From Pseudomonas fluorescens (GTDB lineage Bacteria > Pseudomonadota > Gammaproteobacteria > Pseudomonadales > Pseudomonadaceae), in the NCBI RefSeq assembly GCF_902498185.1, contig NZ_CABVIX010000004.1, forward strand, positions 309,025-373,024: a stretch of DNA of 64,000 nucleotides. The letters run 5' to 3'. Position 1 is the first letter of the stretch; the number at the start of each line of letters is the position of its first letter. This document shows positions 47,720 to 56,910 of this stretch, one piece after another. Under the pieces are notes generated by a model that searched no databases, was not told the DNA's origin, and saw only the letters and a program-made list of their open reading frames with translations. Position numbers and translations under genes: made by a program.

Positions 47720-49093
47720 ATGCGCGTTTTGACCCCAATCACCAGTGCGATTCTCTTGGCAATGGCGAGCGCCGGTGCACAAGCGATGTCCATTACCGAG
47801 GCTATTCAAAACGCCGTGGACCAGCACCCGGAAGTGCATTCCAACCGCAACAGCCGCCTCTCGGCGGACGAAGACGTGAAGTTTGCCCGTGGCGGATACT
47901 TTCCTACGGTCGACCTGGTTGCCGGCTACGGACGCCAGCGCTCGGACAACGTCAACACCCGCGGCTTCAATGCCGACGGCACCCGCAGCCATAACAAGGA
48001 AACGCTGAACTACACGCAATCCGAATTGCGCCTGCGGCAGATGCTGTTCGACGGTTTCAACACCTCCAACGAAGTCGGCCGCACCCAAGCGGTGGTCAAC
48101 TCGCGTGCCTACTACACCCAGGCAATCGCCCAGGACGTTGCCTTGCGCACCATCGAGGTCTACCTCGAAGTGCTCAAGCGCCGCGAACTGGTGACGCTGG
48201 CCAAGAACAACCTGCAAGCGCACCTGCGTGTCAATGATCAGATCGGTCTGCGCAGCGAGCGCGGCGTAGGCAGCACCGCGGACCTTGACCAGTCCCGTGC
48301 GCGCCGCGCCCTGGCGGAAAACAACCTGGACACCGCCGAAGTCGACCTGGCCGATGCCGAAGCCAACTTCTTCAGCGTGGTGAGCCGCATGCCCGATGAG
48401 CTGGAAACCCCGGTGACCATCCAGGGCGAGCTGCCTGCAAGCCTGGTCGATGCACGCCAGGGCATGCTTGAAAACAACCCGTACCTCAAGTCCGCCCAGG
48501 CGGATGTGCAAGCCGCCGAGCAGCAATACCAGGTCGCCAAGTCGCCGTTCTATCCGCGCCTGGATGCCGTGCTGGCCACTGGCGCCAACAACAATACCGG
48601 TGGTGAGCGCGGGCACAGCAACAACGACTGGCAGGCCGGGGTCGAGCTCAGCTACAACTTGTTCCGCGGCGGCAGCGACAAGGCCCGTCTGGAATCGGAC
48701 GCGCACAAGATCAACCAGGCCATGGACATCCGCAACAATGCCCTGCGCACGCTCAACGAAAACCTGAGCCTGTCCTGGAACGCCATGACCAACGCCCGCA
48801 AGCAGACCCCGAGCGCCCGCGAGTACGCCGACACCACGACCCGCGTGCGGGCGGCATACCAGGACCAGTTCGGCCTTGGCCAACGCACCCTGCTCGACGT
48901 GCTCGACAGCGAAAACGAGCTGTACAACGCAAACCGCCGCTACACCGAGGTGCGTTACCTGGAGGAGTACTCGATGTATCGAGTGCTGGCCAACATGGGC
49001 GAGCTGCTGAGCAAACAGCGCATCACCCTGCCAGCGGAGGCAGTTGCCCAGAGCGAAGTGCGCAGTGAGGCGCGGTTGCCCGACATGCGTTGA
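47720..49093 (+). CDS. TolC-family outer-membrane protein, LapE-like
   Basis: 457 residues from the ATG at 47720 with GGGAG upstream. Signal peptide MRVLTPITSAILLAMASAGA, mature protein starting near MSITEAIQNAVDQHPEV. Two TolC-type helical repeats with the motifs LRLRQMLFDGFNTSNEVGRT and DQFGLGQRTLLDVLDSENEL. It forms the outer-membrane duct for the adhesin exporter together with the next two genes. An in-frame extension upstream to 47651 would precede the signal peptide and is rejected. Confidence 0.92.
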   Translation: MRVLTPITSAILLAMASAGAQAMSITEAIQNAVDQHPEVHSNRNSRLSADEDVKFARGGYFPTVDLVAGYGRQRSDNVNTRGFNADGTRSHNKETLNYTQSELRLRQMLFDGFNTSNEVGRTQAVVNSRAYYTQAIAQDVALRTIEVYLEVLKRRELVTLAKNNLQAHLRVNDQIGLRSERGVGSTADLDQSRARRALAENNLDTAEVDLADAEANFFSVVSRMPDELETPVTIQGELPASLVDARQGMLENNPYLKSAQADVQAAEQQYQVAKSPFYPRLDAVLATGANNNTGGERGHSNNDWQAGVELSYNLFRGGSDKARLESDAHKINQAMDIRNNALRTLNENLSLSWNAMTNARKQTPSAREYADTTTRVRAAYQDQFGLGQRTLLDVLDSENELYNANRRYTEVRYLEEYSMYRVLANMGELLSKQRITLPAEAVAQSEVRSEARLPDMR

Positions 49094-49120
49094 TCCTTCC
49101 CGCAGCAGGAGCAGGCCATT

Positions 49121-51277
49121 GTGACCAGTATGCAAACGCCAGACTCGGCCGCCGAACCGCGCCTGAGCTTCGATGATCCGCTGCTTGATGGCCTGTTGAT
49201 CCTGTGCAAGCTGCACGGCTGCCCGGCGAGCCGGGCGAGCCTGGGCAGCGGCCTGCCGCTGGCCAATCAGCGGCTGGGCCTCGACCTGCTGCCCCGAGCA
49301 GCGGCCCGTGCCGGGCTGCAGGCACGCGTCTTGCGCCGTGAACTGGGCGCCATCTCGGCAATGAACCTGCCCGTGCTGCTGTTGCTCAAGGATGGGCGCT
49401 CGGCGGTGCTGCGTCGCTGGAGCGATGATGACCGCGCGCTGATCCTGCCCTGTGAGGCCGAAGGCGGTGAGCAATGGGTCAGCCGCCAGGAGCTGGTCGA
49501 GGCCTATGGCGGGCATGCCCTGTTCGCACGCCCGAGGCATTCGCTCGAGGAGCTGCGCAGCCCCTTGCTGCCCAGGGTCAACGCCTGGTTCCGCGACACG
49601 CTCAAGCTCTCCCGCTGGCTCTACAGTGACGCACTGCTGGCGAGCCTGCTGATCAACCTGCTGGGGCTGATGGTCCCGCTGTTCGTCATGCAGACCTACG
49701 ATCGCGTGGTGCCCAACCAGGCACTCTCGACCCTGTGGGTACTGGTCATCGGCCTGTTCATAGGCACTACCTTCGAGCTGGTGCTGCGGGTGGTCCGTGC
49801 GCACCTGCTTGACCAGGCAGGCAAGAAGACCGACCTGATTCTTTCCGCGACGCTGTTCGAGCGCATCACCGGCATGTCGATGACGGCCCGCCCCACCACC
49901 ATCGGTGGCTTCGCCCAGAGCATCCACGACTTTCAGGGCCTTCGCGAATTTCTCACCGCCGTGACCCTGACCAGCATCATCGACTTGCCCTTCGTGGTGC
50001 TGATGCTGGTCGTCGTCGGCTTGCTCGGCGGCTGGCTGGTGGTGATCCCACTGCTCGCCTTTCCGCTGACCCTGTGCTTTGCACTGATCATCCAGATGCG
50101 CCTGCGCGACACCGTGCAAAAAAGCCTGAGCCTTGGCGCGGTGCGGCAGGCGCTGCTGATCGAGACCCTCGGCGCATTGGAGACCCTCAAGGCCTGTGGC
50201 GCCGAAAGCGAGCGCCAGTATCACTGGGAGCACACCAACGGCGCGCTGGCGCGCCTCGACGCCCACGCCCGCAAGCTCTCTGCCATGGCCACCAACGGTA
50301 CGCTGTTCATCCAGCAGTTCTGCGGCATGGCGATCATCGTCGCAGGGGTCTACAGCATCATCGCCGGCAACCTCAGCGTTGGCGCCCTCGTCGCCAGCTA
50401 CATGCTCGGCAGCCGGGTACTGGCGCCGCTTGGCCAGGTGGCCGGGTTGATCACCCGTTACCAGCAAGCACAGCTGACCATGCGCAGTACCGACGCCTTG
50501 ATGGCCCTGCCACAGGAACGCCGGGCCGATCAGCAAGCGCTGGAGCATACCCAGCTGATGGGCGGGCTCGAGGTCAGCCATGTCAGCTTCCGCTATGCCG
50601 GGCAGAACGCCCCGGCACTCGATGACATCAGCTTCGCGGTCAAACCTGGCGAGCGCATCGGCATCATCGGCCGCAGCGGCTCGGGCAAGAGCACCCTGGC
50701 GCGGCTGTTGATGGGTTTCCATCACCCGGACGAAGGCCAGCTGCTGCTGGACAATCTCGACCTGCGCCAGCTGGACATCGCCGACCTGCGCAGCCAGGTG
50801 GGCTACGTCGCCCACGACCTGCCACTGCTGGCCGGCAGCCTGCGCGACAACCTCACACTGGGCGCCCGCTATGTCAGCGATGCGCGCATGCTGGAAGTGG
50901 CCGAGCTTGCCGGGGTGAGCGAACTCGCCCGGCAGCATCCGCAAGGATTCGACCGTCCGGTGGGCGAGCGTGGCCAGCTGCTCTCGGGCGGCCAACGCCA
51001 GGCTGTGCTGCTGGCCCGGGCGATGCTGCTGGAACCGCCGATCGTGATGCTCGATGAACCCACCAGCCACATGGACAACAGCAGTGAAGACCAGCTGCGC
51101 CAGCGCCTGCATGCCTGGGTGCCGGGCAAGACCCTGCTGCTGGTGACCCACCGCACCTCGATGCTCAGCCTGGTCAACCGGCTGGTGGTGCTGGACAACG
51201 GCAAGATCGTCGCCGACGGTCCCAAGGACGCGGTCATCGGCGCCCTGCGCAAGGGCCGCGTGGGCGCGGCCCAATAG
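49121..51277 (+). CDS. Type I secretion ABC transporter, LapB-like
   Basis: 718 residues: N-terminal C39-like domain (about 15-140), six membrane segments (about 160-450), and an ATPase domain with Walker A GRSGSGKS, signature LSGGQRQ, Walker B IVMLDEPTSH and switch LVTHRTSM. The C39-like part lacks the usual peptidase pattern, as in exporters of RTX adhesins, where it only binds substrate. It starts with GTG at 49121, AGGAG ten bases upstream. It powers export of the adjacent adhesin. Confidence 0.93.
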   Translation: MTSMQTPDSAAEPRLSFDDPLLDGLLILCKLHGCPASRASLGSGLPLANQRLGLDLLPRAAARAGLQARVLRRELGAISAMNLPVLLLLKDGRSAVLRRWSDDDRALILPCEAEGGEQWVSRQELVEAYGGHALFARPRHSLEELRSPLLPRVNAWFRDTLKLSRWLYSDALLASLLINLLGLMVPLFVMQTYDRVVPNQALSTLWVLVIGLFIGTTFELVLRVVRAHLLDQAGKKTDLILSATLFERITGMSMTARPTTIGGFAQSIHDFQGLREFLTAVTLTSIIDLPFVVLMLVVVGLLGGWLVVIPLLAFPLTLCFALIIQMRLRDTVQKSLSLGAVRQALLIETLGALETLKACGAESERQYHWEHTNGALARLDAHARKLSAMATNGTLFIQQFCGMAIIVAGVYSIIAGNLSVGALVASYMLGSRVLAPLGQVAGLITRYQQAQLTMRSTDALMALPQERRADQQALEHTQLMGGLEVSHVSFRYAGQNAPALDDISFAVKPGERIGIIGRSGSGKSTLARLLMGFHHPDEGQLLLDNLDLRQLDIADLRSQVGYVAHDLPLLAGSLRDNLTLGARYVSDARMLEVAELAGVSELARQHPQGFDRPVGERGQLLSGGQRQAVLLARAMLLEPPIVMLDEPTSHMDNSSEDQLRQRLHAWVPGKTLLLVTHRTSMLSLVNRLVVLDNGKIVADGPKDAVIGALRKGRVGAAQ

Positions 51278-51286
51278 GAGTTCAGC

Positions 51287-52642
51287 ATGTCCTTCAGCCA
51301 TGGCGTACGCAGTGACATCCAGAGCTCAGGCAAGACGGCCGAGCGCGATTACATGCCGGAGCTCGCGAGCGCCACCCTGCAGGATTCACCGCGACTGTCG
51401 CGCGTGACCGTGTGGCTGGCCGCGGCCCTGCTGCTGGTGGCGCTGGTCTGGGCGAACTTCGCCGTGCTCGACGAAGTGACCATGGGCGAAGGCAAGGCGA
51501 TCCCGTCGAGCAAGGTGCAGGTGGTGCAAAACCTGGAAGGCGGTATCGTCACCGAGATCTTCGTGCGTGAAGGCCAGATGGTGAACAAGGGCGACACCCT
51601 GCTGCGCCTGGACGACACCCGTTTTCGCTCCAACAAGGGCGAGAGCGAGGCCGACCGCTACGCCTTGAGCGCCCAGGTTGCGCGCCTGTCGGCGGAGGCC
51701 GAGGGACGCCCCTTCGAGCTGGACGATGAAATACGCAGCAAGGCCCCGCAGGTGGCCGAGGACGAGATCGCCTTGTATCAGTCGCGCCAGCGCCGCCTGA
51801 ACAGCGAGAAAAAGACCCTCAACGAGCAGCTGCGCCAGAAGAGCCAGGAACTGGCCGAGTTCCGCTCCAAGGTCGAGCAGTACCGCTCCGCCATGGCGCT
51901 GCTGCAGCAGGAGCTGAACATGTCCACCCCCTTGGTGGGTACCGGTGCCATCTCACCCGTGGAGATCCTGCGGCTCAAGCAGCGCACGGTCGAAGCCCGC
52001 GGCCAGCTCAATGCCACCAGCCTTGCCATCCCCCGCGCCGAGGCAGCGGCGGCCGAGATCAGGAGCAAGATCGAAGAGTCCGATGCGGGCTTTCGCTCCG
52101 AAGCGGCCACAGAGCTGAACGACAAGCGCACCGAGCTCTCGAAACTCACTGCGACCAGCATCGCCATCGACGACCGGGTGACCCGCACCACGGTGCAGTC
52201 GCCCGTACGTGGCATCATCAAGGTGCTCAAGGTCAACACCATTGGCGGCGTGGTGCAGCCTGGCAGCGACCTGGTGGAGATCGTGCCGATCGAGGACAAC
52301 CTGCTGATCGAAGCCAAGGTCCGGCCGCAGGACGTGGCATTCCTGCACCCTGGCCAGACGGCGATGGTCAAGTTCAGTGCCTACGACTACACCATCTATG
52401 GCGGGCTCAAGGCCAAGCTTGAGCTGATCGGCGCCGACACCGTCACGGATGACAAGGGCAATGCCTTCTATCTGATCCAGGTACGTACCGACCGGAACCA
52501 CCTGGGGGGTGACAACAAGCCGTTGCTGATCATCCCCGGCATGACAGCGACAGTCGACATCATCACCGGGCAGAAGAGCGTGCTGGATTACCTGCTCAAG
52601 CCGGTACTCAAGGCCCGGACCGAGGCGATGCGCGAGCGTTGA
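51287..52642 (+). CDS. Type I secretion membrane-fusion protein, LapC-like (HlyD family)
   Basis: 451 residues: one membrane segment near 40-60, a lipoyl/barrel-sandwich half (QNLEGGIVTEIFVREGQMVN), a long coiled coil (about 145-300), and the second half with the HlyD signature (TTVQSPVRGIIKVLKVNTIG). It bridges the ABC transporter and the TolC-like duct. The ribosome site is AGGAG; it begins 9 bases after the ABC gene. Confidence 0.93.
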   Translation: MSFSHGVRSDIQSSGKTAERDYMPELASATLQDSPRLSRVTVWLAAALLLVALVWANFAVLDEVTMGEGKAIPSSKVQVVQNLEGGIVTEIFVREGQMVNKGDTLLRLDDTRFRSNKGESEADRYALSAQVARLSAEAEGRPFELDDEIRSKAPQVAEDEIALYQSRQRRLNSEKKTLNEQLRQKSQELAEFRSKVEQYRSAMALLQQELNMSTPLVGTGAISPVEILRLKQRTVEARGQLNATSLAIPRAEAAAAEIRSKIEESDAGFRSEAATELNDKRTELSKLTATSIAIDDRVTRTTVQSPVRGIIKVLKVNTIGGVVQPGSDLVEIVPIEDNLLIEAKVRPQDVAFLHPGQTAMVKFSAYDYTIYGGLKAKLELIGADTVTDDKGNAFYLIQVRTDRNHLGGDNKPLLIIPGMTATVDIITGQKSVLDYLLKPVLKARTEAMRER

Positions 52643-52643
52643 A

Positions 52644-53252
52644 TCAACGCGGACCGCCCGTGTGATTACGCTCGAACGTTTCCCGGCCCATGGCTTTGAT
52701 CTGGCCTTCGATCAACGCATCGAACGGCCTCATGAGCTCATCGAACGCGGCCGGGGCTTCGAGCACATTCAACGCTTGCACCACCGCCTCCAGCGTCGAC
52801 AGGGCCCCCGCTTCCGGCGCCTTGCGCAGCCGGTAACGCGAGGGCTGGACCTGGCCGAGCGTGACGCGCGGCAAAGCCTGGAGCAGCGGATTGAGGTAGA
52901 GCAGCTTGCGCGCCTTGCGCCAGGTGCCGTCCGGCACGATCAGCAACAACGGCAATGGCTCGCCAGGGCCATAAGGCTCCAGGGCCTGCGCCTGCTCACC
53001 GGGAAACAACAGCGCCGGCCGATACCCCGGCGTCGCCAGCAGTTCCGGCAGGTCTTCAAACAGCTCGCCAACCCGCAGCTCGCCATTCACCAGGCCAAGG
53101 GCCGCCAGACGCGCGGTATTGAGGGCATGCCCGGTTTCGCTGGGATGCTGCAACAGCACTACGCGCGTGCGGCTGTCGAGCTGAGGAATCAGCGGGCAAA
53201 GGCAGTGGTCTTGCGGGCGCTGGCAGCGCTCGCAGCGGGGTCTGGACATCAT
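52644..53252 (-). CDS. tapT: DTW-domain tRNA-uridine aminocarboxypropyltransferase
   Basis: 202 residues with N-terminal zinc-type cysteines (RCERCQRPQDHCLC), LLQHPSETGHALNTARLA and the DTW signature in LLIVPDGTWRKARKLL, followed by PSRYRLRKAP. E. coli TapT (YfiP) of this family makes acp3U47 in tRNA from SAM. A second ATG one codon in is equally possible; AGGAG is upstream of both. It converges on the membrane-fusion gene with a one-base gap. Confidence 0.9.
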   Translation of the reverse strand: MMSRPRCERCQRPQDHCLCPLIPQLDSRTRVVLLQHPSETGHALNTARLAALGLVNGELRVGELFEDLPELLATPGYRPALLFPGEQAQALEPYGPGEPLPLLLIVPDGTWRKARKLLYLNPLLQALPRVTLGQVQPSRYRLRKAPEAGALSTLEAVVQALNVLEAPAAFDELMRPFDALIEGQIKAMGRETFERNHTGGPR

Positions 53253-53272
53253 GGTCTCCTGATCGGCGCCGC

Positions 53273-54166
53273 TCAGGCGCCATTGAGCTGCGTCTTGAGC
53301 AGGTCACGGAAGGTCTGAATCAACGGCTCGCGGCTGCGTCCACGGCGGATGATCATGGAAAATGGCGCCTGATAGCCGAAGGTCGCCGGTGACAGCACCC
53401 TCAAGTCGCCCTTGTCGACCCAGGCGTGGGCGTAATGCTCGGGCAAATAGCCGATGTAGGCGCCCGACAGCACCAGGATCAACTGCGCCTCCATGCTCTC
53501 GACCGTCGCCGCGCTGTGCTTGAAACCATGTCGCGCGAGCTCCGCCTGGCTCCAATACCCCCGCCCCACCATGCGCTGCTGGGTGATGACCTGCTCCGGG
53601 ATACGCCGCTCGGCGAACAGCGGGTGGCGCGAACTGCAGTACAGCCAGTGCTGCTCGCGGTACAACGGCTGGTAGACCAGCCCACTCATGCGCGTCGAGA
53701 ACGCGCCGATGGCCAGGTCCAGGCGATTGTCCTGCACCCCCAACTGCAGCTCGTAGGGGCTGGAAACCGACAGGTGCAAGTGCACCGCCGGGTGTTCGAG
53801 GCTGTAGGCGCCAATCGCCTCGGCCAGCGGCAAGGCCCGGTCTCCCACGGTGGAATCGATCACCCCAAGGTTCAACGTACCGCGCAGCTCGCCCTTGAGC
53901 GCTGCGGCATATTGCTCGAAGCCGTCCATTTCGGCCAGCAGGCGCAAGGTTTCCTGATGAAACAGCTCGCCCTTGCTGGTCAGGCTGAACCCACCGCGCC
54001 CGCGGTGGCACAGCACGATGCCGAGCGCCGCTTCGAGCTGGCTCATGTAGGTGCTGATGGCCGAGGTCGACAGGTTGAGCTCGCGCTGGGCATTGGCGAA
54101 CCCCTGATGGCGCACCACGCTGACAAAGATGCGCAGCAGTTTCAGGTCGGGCAAGGCAGAGGCCAT
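53273..54166 (-). CDS. gbuR: LysR-family regulator, GbuR-like
   Basis: 297 residues from the ATG at 54166 (MASALPDLKLLRIFVSVVRH). The helix-turn-helix is NAQRELNLSTSAISTYMSQL, then a LysR effector domain. It is divergent from the guanidinobutyrase gene, as gbuR is in P. aeruginosa, where it activates gbuA in response to 4-guanidinobutyrate. The name rests on this context. Confidence 0.82.
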   Translation of the reverse strand: MASALPDLKLLRIFVSVVRHQGFANAQRELNLSTSAISTYMSQLEAALGIVLCHRGRGGFSLTSKGELFHQETLRLLAEMDGFEQYAAALKGELRGTLNLGVIDSTVGDRALPLAEAIGAYSLEHPAVHLHLSVSSPYELQLGVQDNRLDLAIGAFSTRMSGLVYQPLYREQHWLYCSSRHPLFAERRIPEQVITQQRMVGRGYWSQAELARHGFKHSAATVESMEAQLILVLSGAYIGYLPEHYAHAWVDKGDLRVLSPATFGYQAPFSMIIRRGRSREPLIQTFRDLLKTQLNGA

Positions 54167-54222
54167 GGACAACGGTTCCGGTGGGTGCAAGTGGCCGGAT
54201 TCTAACCGCACCCGGGCATTAG

Positions 54223-54238
54223 TTCAGAAAAACCTGAA
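54223..54238. promoter_or_regulatory. Inverted repeat between gbuR and gbuA
   Basis: TTCAG-N6-CTGAA, 57 bases from the gbuR start and 147 from gbuA. Size and place suit a LysR-type recognition site for GbuR; the half-site sequence is not compared with experimental data. Confidence 0.45.
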
Positions 54239-54384
54239 GTAAGTATTTGCCGGTAGCGATTCTTCCCGGGCACTACCTTTTGCAGACTTGGCCGCAATGT
54301 CCCTGTCCGCCGCCAGCGTACGCCAGCGAAGCGCATCCGGCACAGGTTCGCAACAACCAGAACAATCGACTGATGAGGCCCACC

Positions 54385-55335
54385 GTGGACAAGATTCTTC
54401 ACCAACCACTGGGCGGCAACGAAATGCCGCGTTTCGGCGGCATCGCCACCATGTTGCGCCTGCCCCACCTGCAAAGCGCCGAAGGCCTGGACGCCGCCTT
54501 CATCGGCGTGCCGCTGGACATTGGCACCTCGCTACGCTCAGGGACCCGCTTCGGCCCGCGGCAGATCCGCGCCGAGTCGGTGATGATCCGCCCCTACAAC
54601 ATGGCCACGGGCGCTGCGCCCTTCGACTCGCTGTCGATCGCCGATATCGGCGACGTGGCGATCAACACCTTCAATCTGCTGGACGCCGTGCGCATCATCG
54701 AAGAGGCCTACGACGAGATCGTCGAGCACAACGTCATCCCGCTGACCCTCGGCGGCGACCACACCATCACCCTGCCCATCCTGCGCGCGCTGCACAAGAA
54801 GCACGGCAAGATCGGACTGGTGCATATCGACGCCCACGCCGACGTCAACGATCACATGTTTGGCGAGAAGATCGCCCACGGCACCACCTTCCGCCGCGCC
54901 GTGGAAGAAGGTCTGCTGGACTGCGACCGCGTGGTGCAGATAGGCCTGCGCGCCCAAGGCTATACCGCGGATGACTTCAACTGGAGCCGCCGCCAGGGCT
55001 TCCGCGTGGTCCAGGCCGAAGAGTGTTGGCACAAGTCGCTGGCCCCGTTGATGGCCGAAGTGCGCGAGAAAGTCGGCGGTGGTCCGGTGTACCTGTCGTT
55101 CGACATCGACGGCATCGATCCGGCCTGGGCGCCGGGCACCGGCACCCCGGAAATCGGCGGCTTGACCACCATCCAGGCCATGGAGATCATCCGCGGCTGC
55201 CAGGGCCTCGACCTGATCGGTTGCGACCTGGTCGAAGTCTCGCCCCCTTACGACACCACCGGCAACACTTCGCTGCTGGGTGCCAACCTGCTGTTCGAGA
55301 TGCTCTGCGTGCTGCCGGGGGTTGCGCATCGCTGA
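54385..55335 (+). CDS. gbuA: Guanidinobutyrase (agmatinase/ureohydrolase family)
   Basis: Hydrolyses 4-guanidinobutyrate to 4-aminobutyrate and urea, a step in the arginine transaminase/decarboxylase routes. 316 residues from the GTG at 54385 (DKILHQPLGGNEMPRFGG), matching the remembered P. aeruginosa GbuA start; GAGG lies six bases upstream. An ATG at 54373 is an alternative. Binuclear manganese ligands are visible in GGDHTI, HIDAHADVND and SFDIDGIDP. Agmatinase (speB) is the other possible name; GbuA is favoured by overall resemblance and neighbours. Confidence 0.9.
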   Translation: MDKILHQPLGGNEMPRFGGIATMLRLPHLQSAEGLDAAFIGVPLDIGTSLRSGTRFGPRQIRAESVMIRPYNMATGAAPFDSLSIADIGDVAINTFNLLDAVRIIEEAYDEIVEHNVIPLTLGGDHTITLPILRALHKKHGKIGLVHIDAHADVNDHMFGEKIAHGTTFRRAVEEGLLDCDRVVQIGLRAQGYTADDFNWSRRQGFRVVQAEECWHKSLAPLMAEVREKVGGGPVYLSFDIDGIDPAWAPGTGTPEIGGLTTIQAMEIIRGCQGLDLIGCDLVEVSPPYDTTGNTSLLGANLLFEMLCVLPGVAHR

Positions 55336-55477
55336 CCCATGGGTTCAGGAGCGGTAATCCAGGCAGGAGCCTGAAGGCAGGGTCGCGGTGACGACCCGCC
55401 AGACCTACCAGACCGACGGGCAGCGGTGACTGTCCGGACGGTCGATCTCACATAATAAAGATAAAGCGGAGACACCC
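55336..55477 (+). promoter_or_regulatory. Structured leader between gbuA and the symporter: paired hairpins with identical loops
   Basis: Three successive stems: 55344-55349 with 55370-55375 (6 bp, GCGGTAA in its loop); 55380-55385 with 55392-55397 (6 bp, loop CGGTGA); and 55411-55423 with 55430-55443 (5+7 bp, one wobble, loop CGGTGA). The octamer GCGGTGAC, loop plus closing pair, is repeated exactly 38 bases apart. No U-tract follows, so this is not a terminator. A cis-acting RNA that controls the symporter is an inference; it does not match the guanidine riboswitch loops I know (ACGR). Confidence 0.5.
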
Positions 55478-56857
55478 ATGGCCTTGGACATATTCGTAGT
55501 ACTGATCTACGCCGCAGGCATGCTCGGCCTCGGCTGGTATGGCATGCGCCGCGCAAAGACCCATGAAGACTATCTGGTAGCCGGTCGCAATCTCGGCCCG
55601 ACCCTGTACATGGGCACCATGGCCACCACCGTGCTGGGCGGTGCCTCTACCGTCGGTACCGTGCGCTTGGGCTACGTCCACGGGATTTCGGGTTTCTGGC
55701 TGTGCGCCGCGCTGGGGCTGGGCATCATCGCGCTCAACCTGTTTCTGGCCAAACCCCTGCTGCGCCTGCGCATCTTCACCGTGACGCAAGTGCTGGAGCG
55801 TCGCTACAACCCCATGGCGCGCCAGGCCAGTGCGGCGATCATGCTGGCCTATGCGCTGATGATCGGGGTGACCTCGACCCTGGCCATGGGCACCGTGCTG
55901 CAGGTCCTGCTCGACCTGCCATTCTGGCTGTCGCTGGTGCTCGGCGGCGGCGTGGTGGTGATCTACTCGACCATCGGCGGCATGTGGTCGCTGACCCTCA
56001 CCGACATCGTGCAGTTCGTGATCAAGACCGTTGGCCTGATGTTCATCCTGTTGCCGGTGTGCCTGTACAAGGTCGGCGGCTGGGACCAACTGGTCGCCAA
56101 GCTGCCCGAGTCGAGCTTCCAGCTGACCACCATCGGCTGGGACACCATCATCACCTACTTCCTGATCTACTTCTTCGGCATCCTGATCGGCCAGGATATC
56201 TGGCAGCGGGTGTTCACCGCGCGGAACGAGAAAGTCGCCCAGCGCGCCGGCACCACAGCAGGCATCTACTGCGTGTTCTACGGCCTGGCCTGTGCCCTGA
56301 TCGGCATGGCCGCGCATGTGCTGATGCCTGATCTTGCCAACCCGAACAATGCCTTCGCGCAAATGATCAAGAGCACCTTGCCGGACGGCATCCGTGGCCT
56401 GCTGATGGCGGCCGCGCTGGCGGCGATGATGTCCACCGCCAGTGCCGGGCTGCTAGCGGCATCCACTACGCTCACCGAGGACCTGCTGCCCAAGCTGCGC
56501 GGCGGCAAGCAGTCGAGCCTGGGCATCAATCGCCTGTTCACCCTGCTGACGGGCCTGGTGGTATTGGGCATCGCCCTGGCCGTGAATGATGTGATCAGTG
56601 CGCTGACCCTGGCCTACAACCTGCTGGTCGGCGGCATGCTGGTCCCGCTGATCGGGGCCATCTTCTGGAAACGCGCCACGACGGCAGGGGCGATTACCAG
56701 CATGAGCCTGGGCTTTGCGACGGTGCTGTTGTTCATGCTCAAGGATGGGCTCGAGGCCAACACGCCCATCTATTACAGCCTGTCCGCAGGCCTGGTGAGC
56801 TTTGTGTTGGTAAGCCTGTGCTCGCGCCGCCCAGTGGGCGCCGTGAACCTGGCCTGA
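55478..56857 (+). CDS. Sodium:solute symporter family transporter
   Basis: 459 residues, about thirteen membrane segments. SSS-family features are GASTVGTVRLGYVHGISGFW near 60 and the middle block TIGGMWSLTLTDIVQF. The ATG at 55478 has GGAG upstream. It follows gbuA by 142 bases in the same direction; P. aeruginosa also has such a transporter near gbuA. Uptake of 4-guanidinobutyrate or a related guanidino/amine compound is therefore the best guess. Confidence 0.9.
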   Translation: MALDIFVVLIYAAGMLGLGWYGMRRAKTHEDYLVAGRNLGPTLYMGTMATTVLGGASTVGTVRLGYVHGISGFWLCAALGLGIIALNLFLAKPLLRLRIFTVTQVLERRYNPMARQASAAIMLAYALMIGVTSTLAMGTVLQVLLDLPFWLSLVLGGGVVVIYSTIGGMWSLTLTDIVQFVIKTVGLMFILLPVCLYKVGGWDQLVAKLPESSFQLTTIGWDTIITYFLIYFFGILIGQDIWQRVFTARNEKVAQRAGTTAGIYCVFYGLACALIGMAAHVLMPDLANPNNAFAQMIKSTLPDGIRGLLMAAALAAMMSTASAGLLAASTTLTEDLLPKLRGGKQSSLGINRLFTLLTGLVVLGIALAVNDVISALTLAYNLLVGGMLVPLIGAIFWKRATTAGAITSMSLGFATVLLFMLKDGLEANTPIYYSLSAGLVSFVLVSLCSRRPVGAVNLA

Positions 56858-56865
56858 CGCCTGCA

Positions 56866-56906
56866 AAAAAAGGCCGCTGCATCCGAAAGGGTGCGGCGGC
56901 TTTGTT
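56866..56906. terminator. Bidirectional terminator between symporter and PA1414-like gene
   Basis: Twelve-position stem (56873-56884 with 56889-56900, two wobbles) closed by a GAAA loop. TTTGTT follows on the plus strand and seven T follow on the minus strand (A run at 56865-56871). It serves both convergent genes and begins 11 bases from the small gene's stop. Confidence 0.88.
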
Positions 56907-56910
56907 ACAT

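Noticed and set aside
47633..51301. A 1222-codon open frame on the minus strand opposite the TolC and ABC genes
   Set aside because: Shadow of GC-rich codon bias; low-complexity His/Gln/Ala/Gly composition, no family motif, while the plus-strand genes have clear domains and ribosome sites.
55380..55443. Guanidine-II (mini-ykkC) riboswitch
   Set aside because: Two hairpins and a guanidino-related gene fit, but the loops are CGGUGA rather than ACGR, so the known family cannot be claimed.
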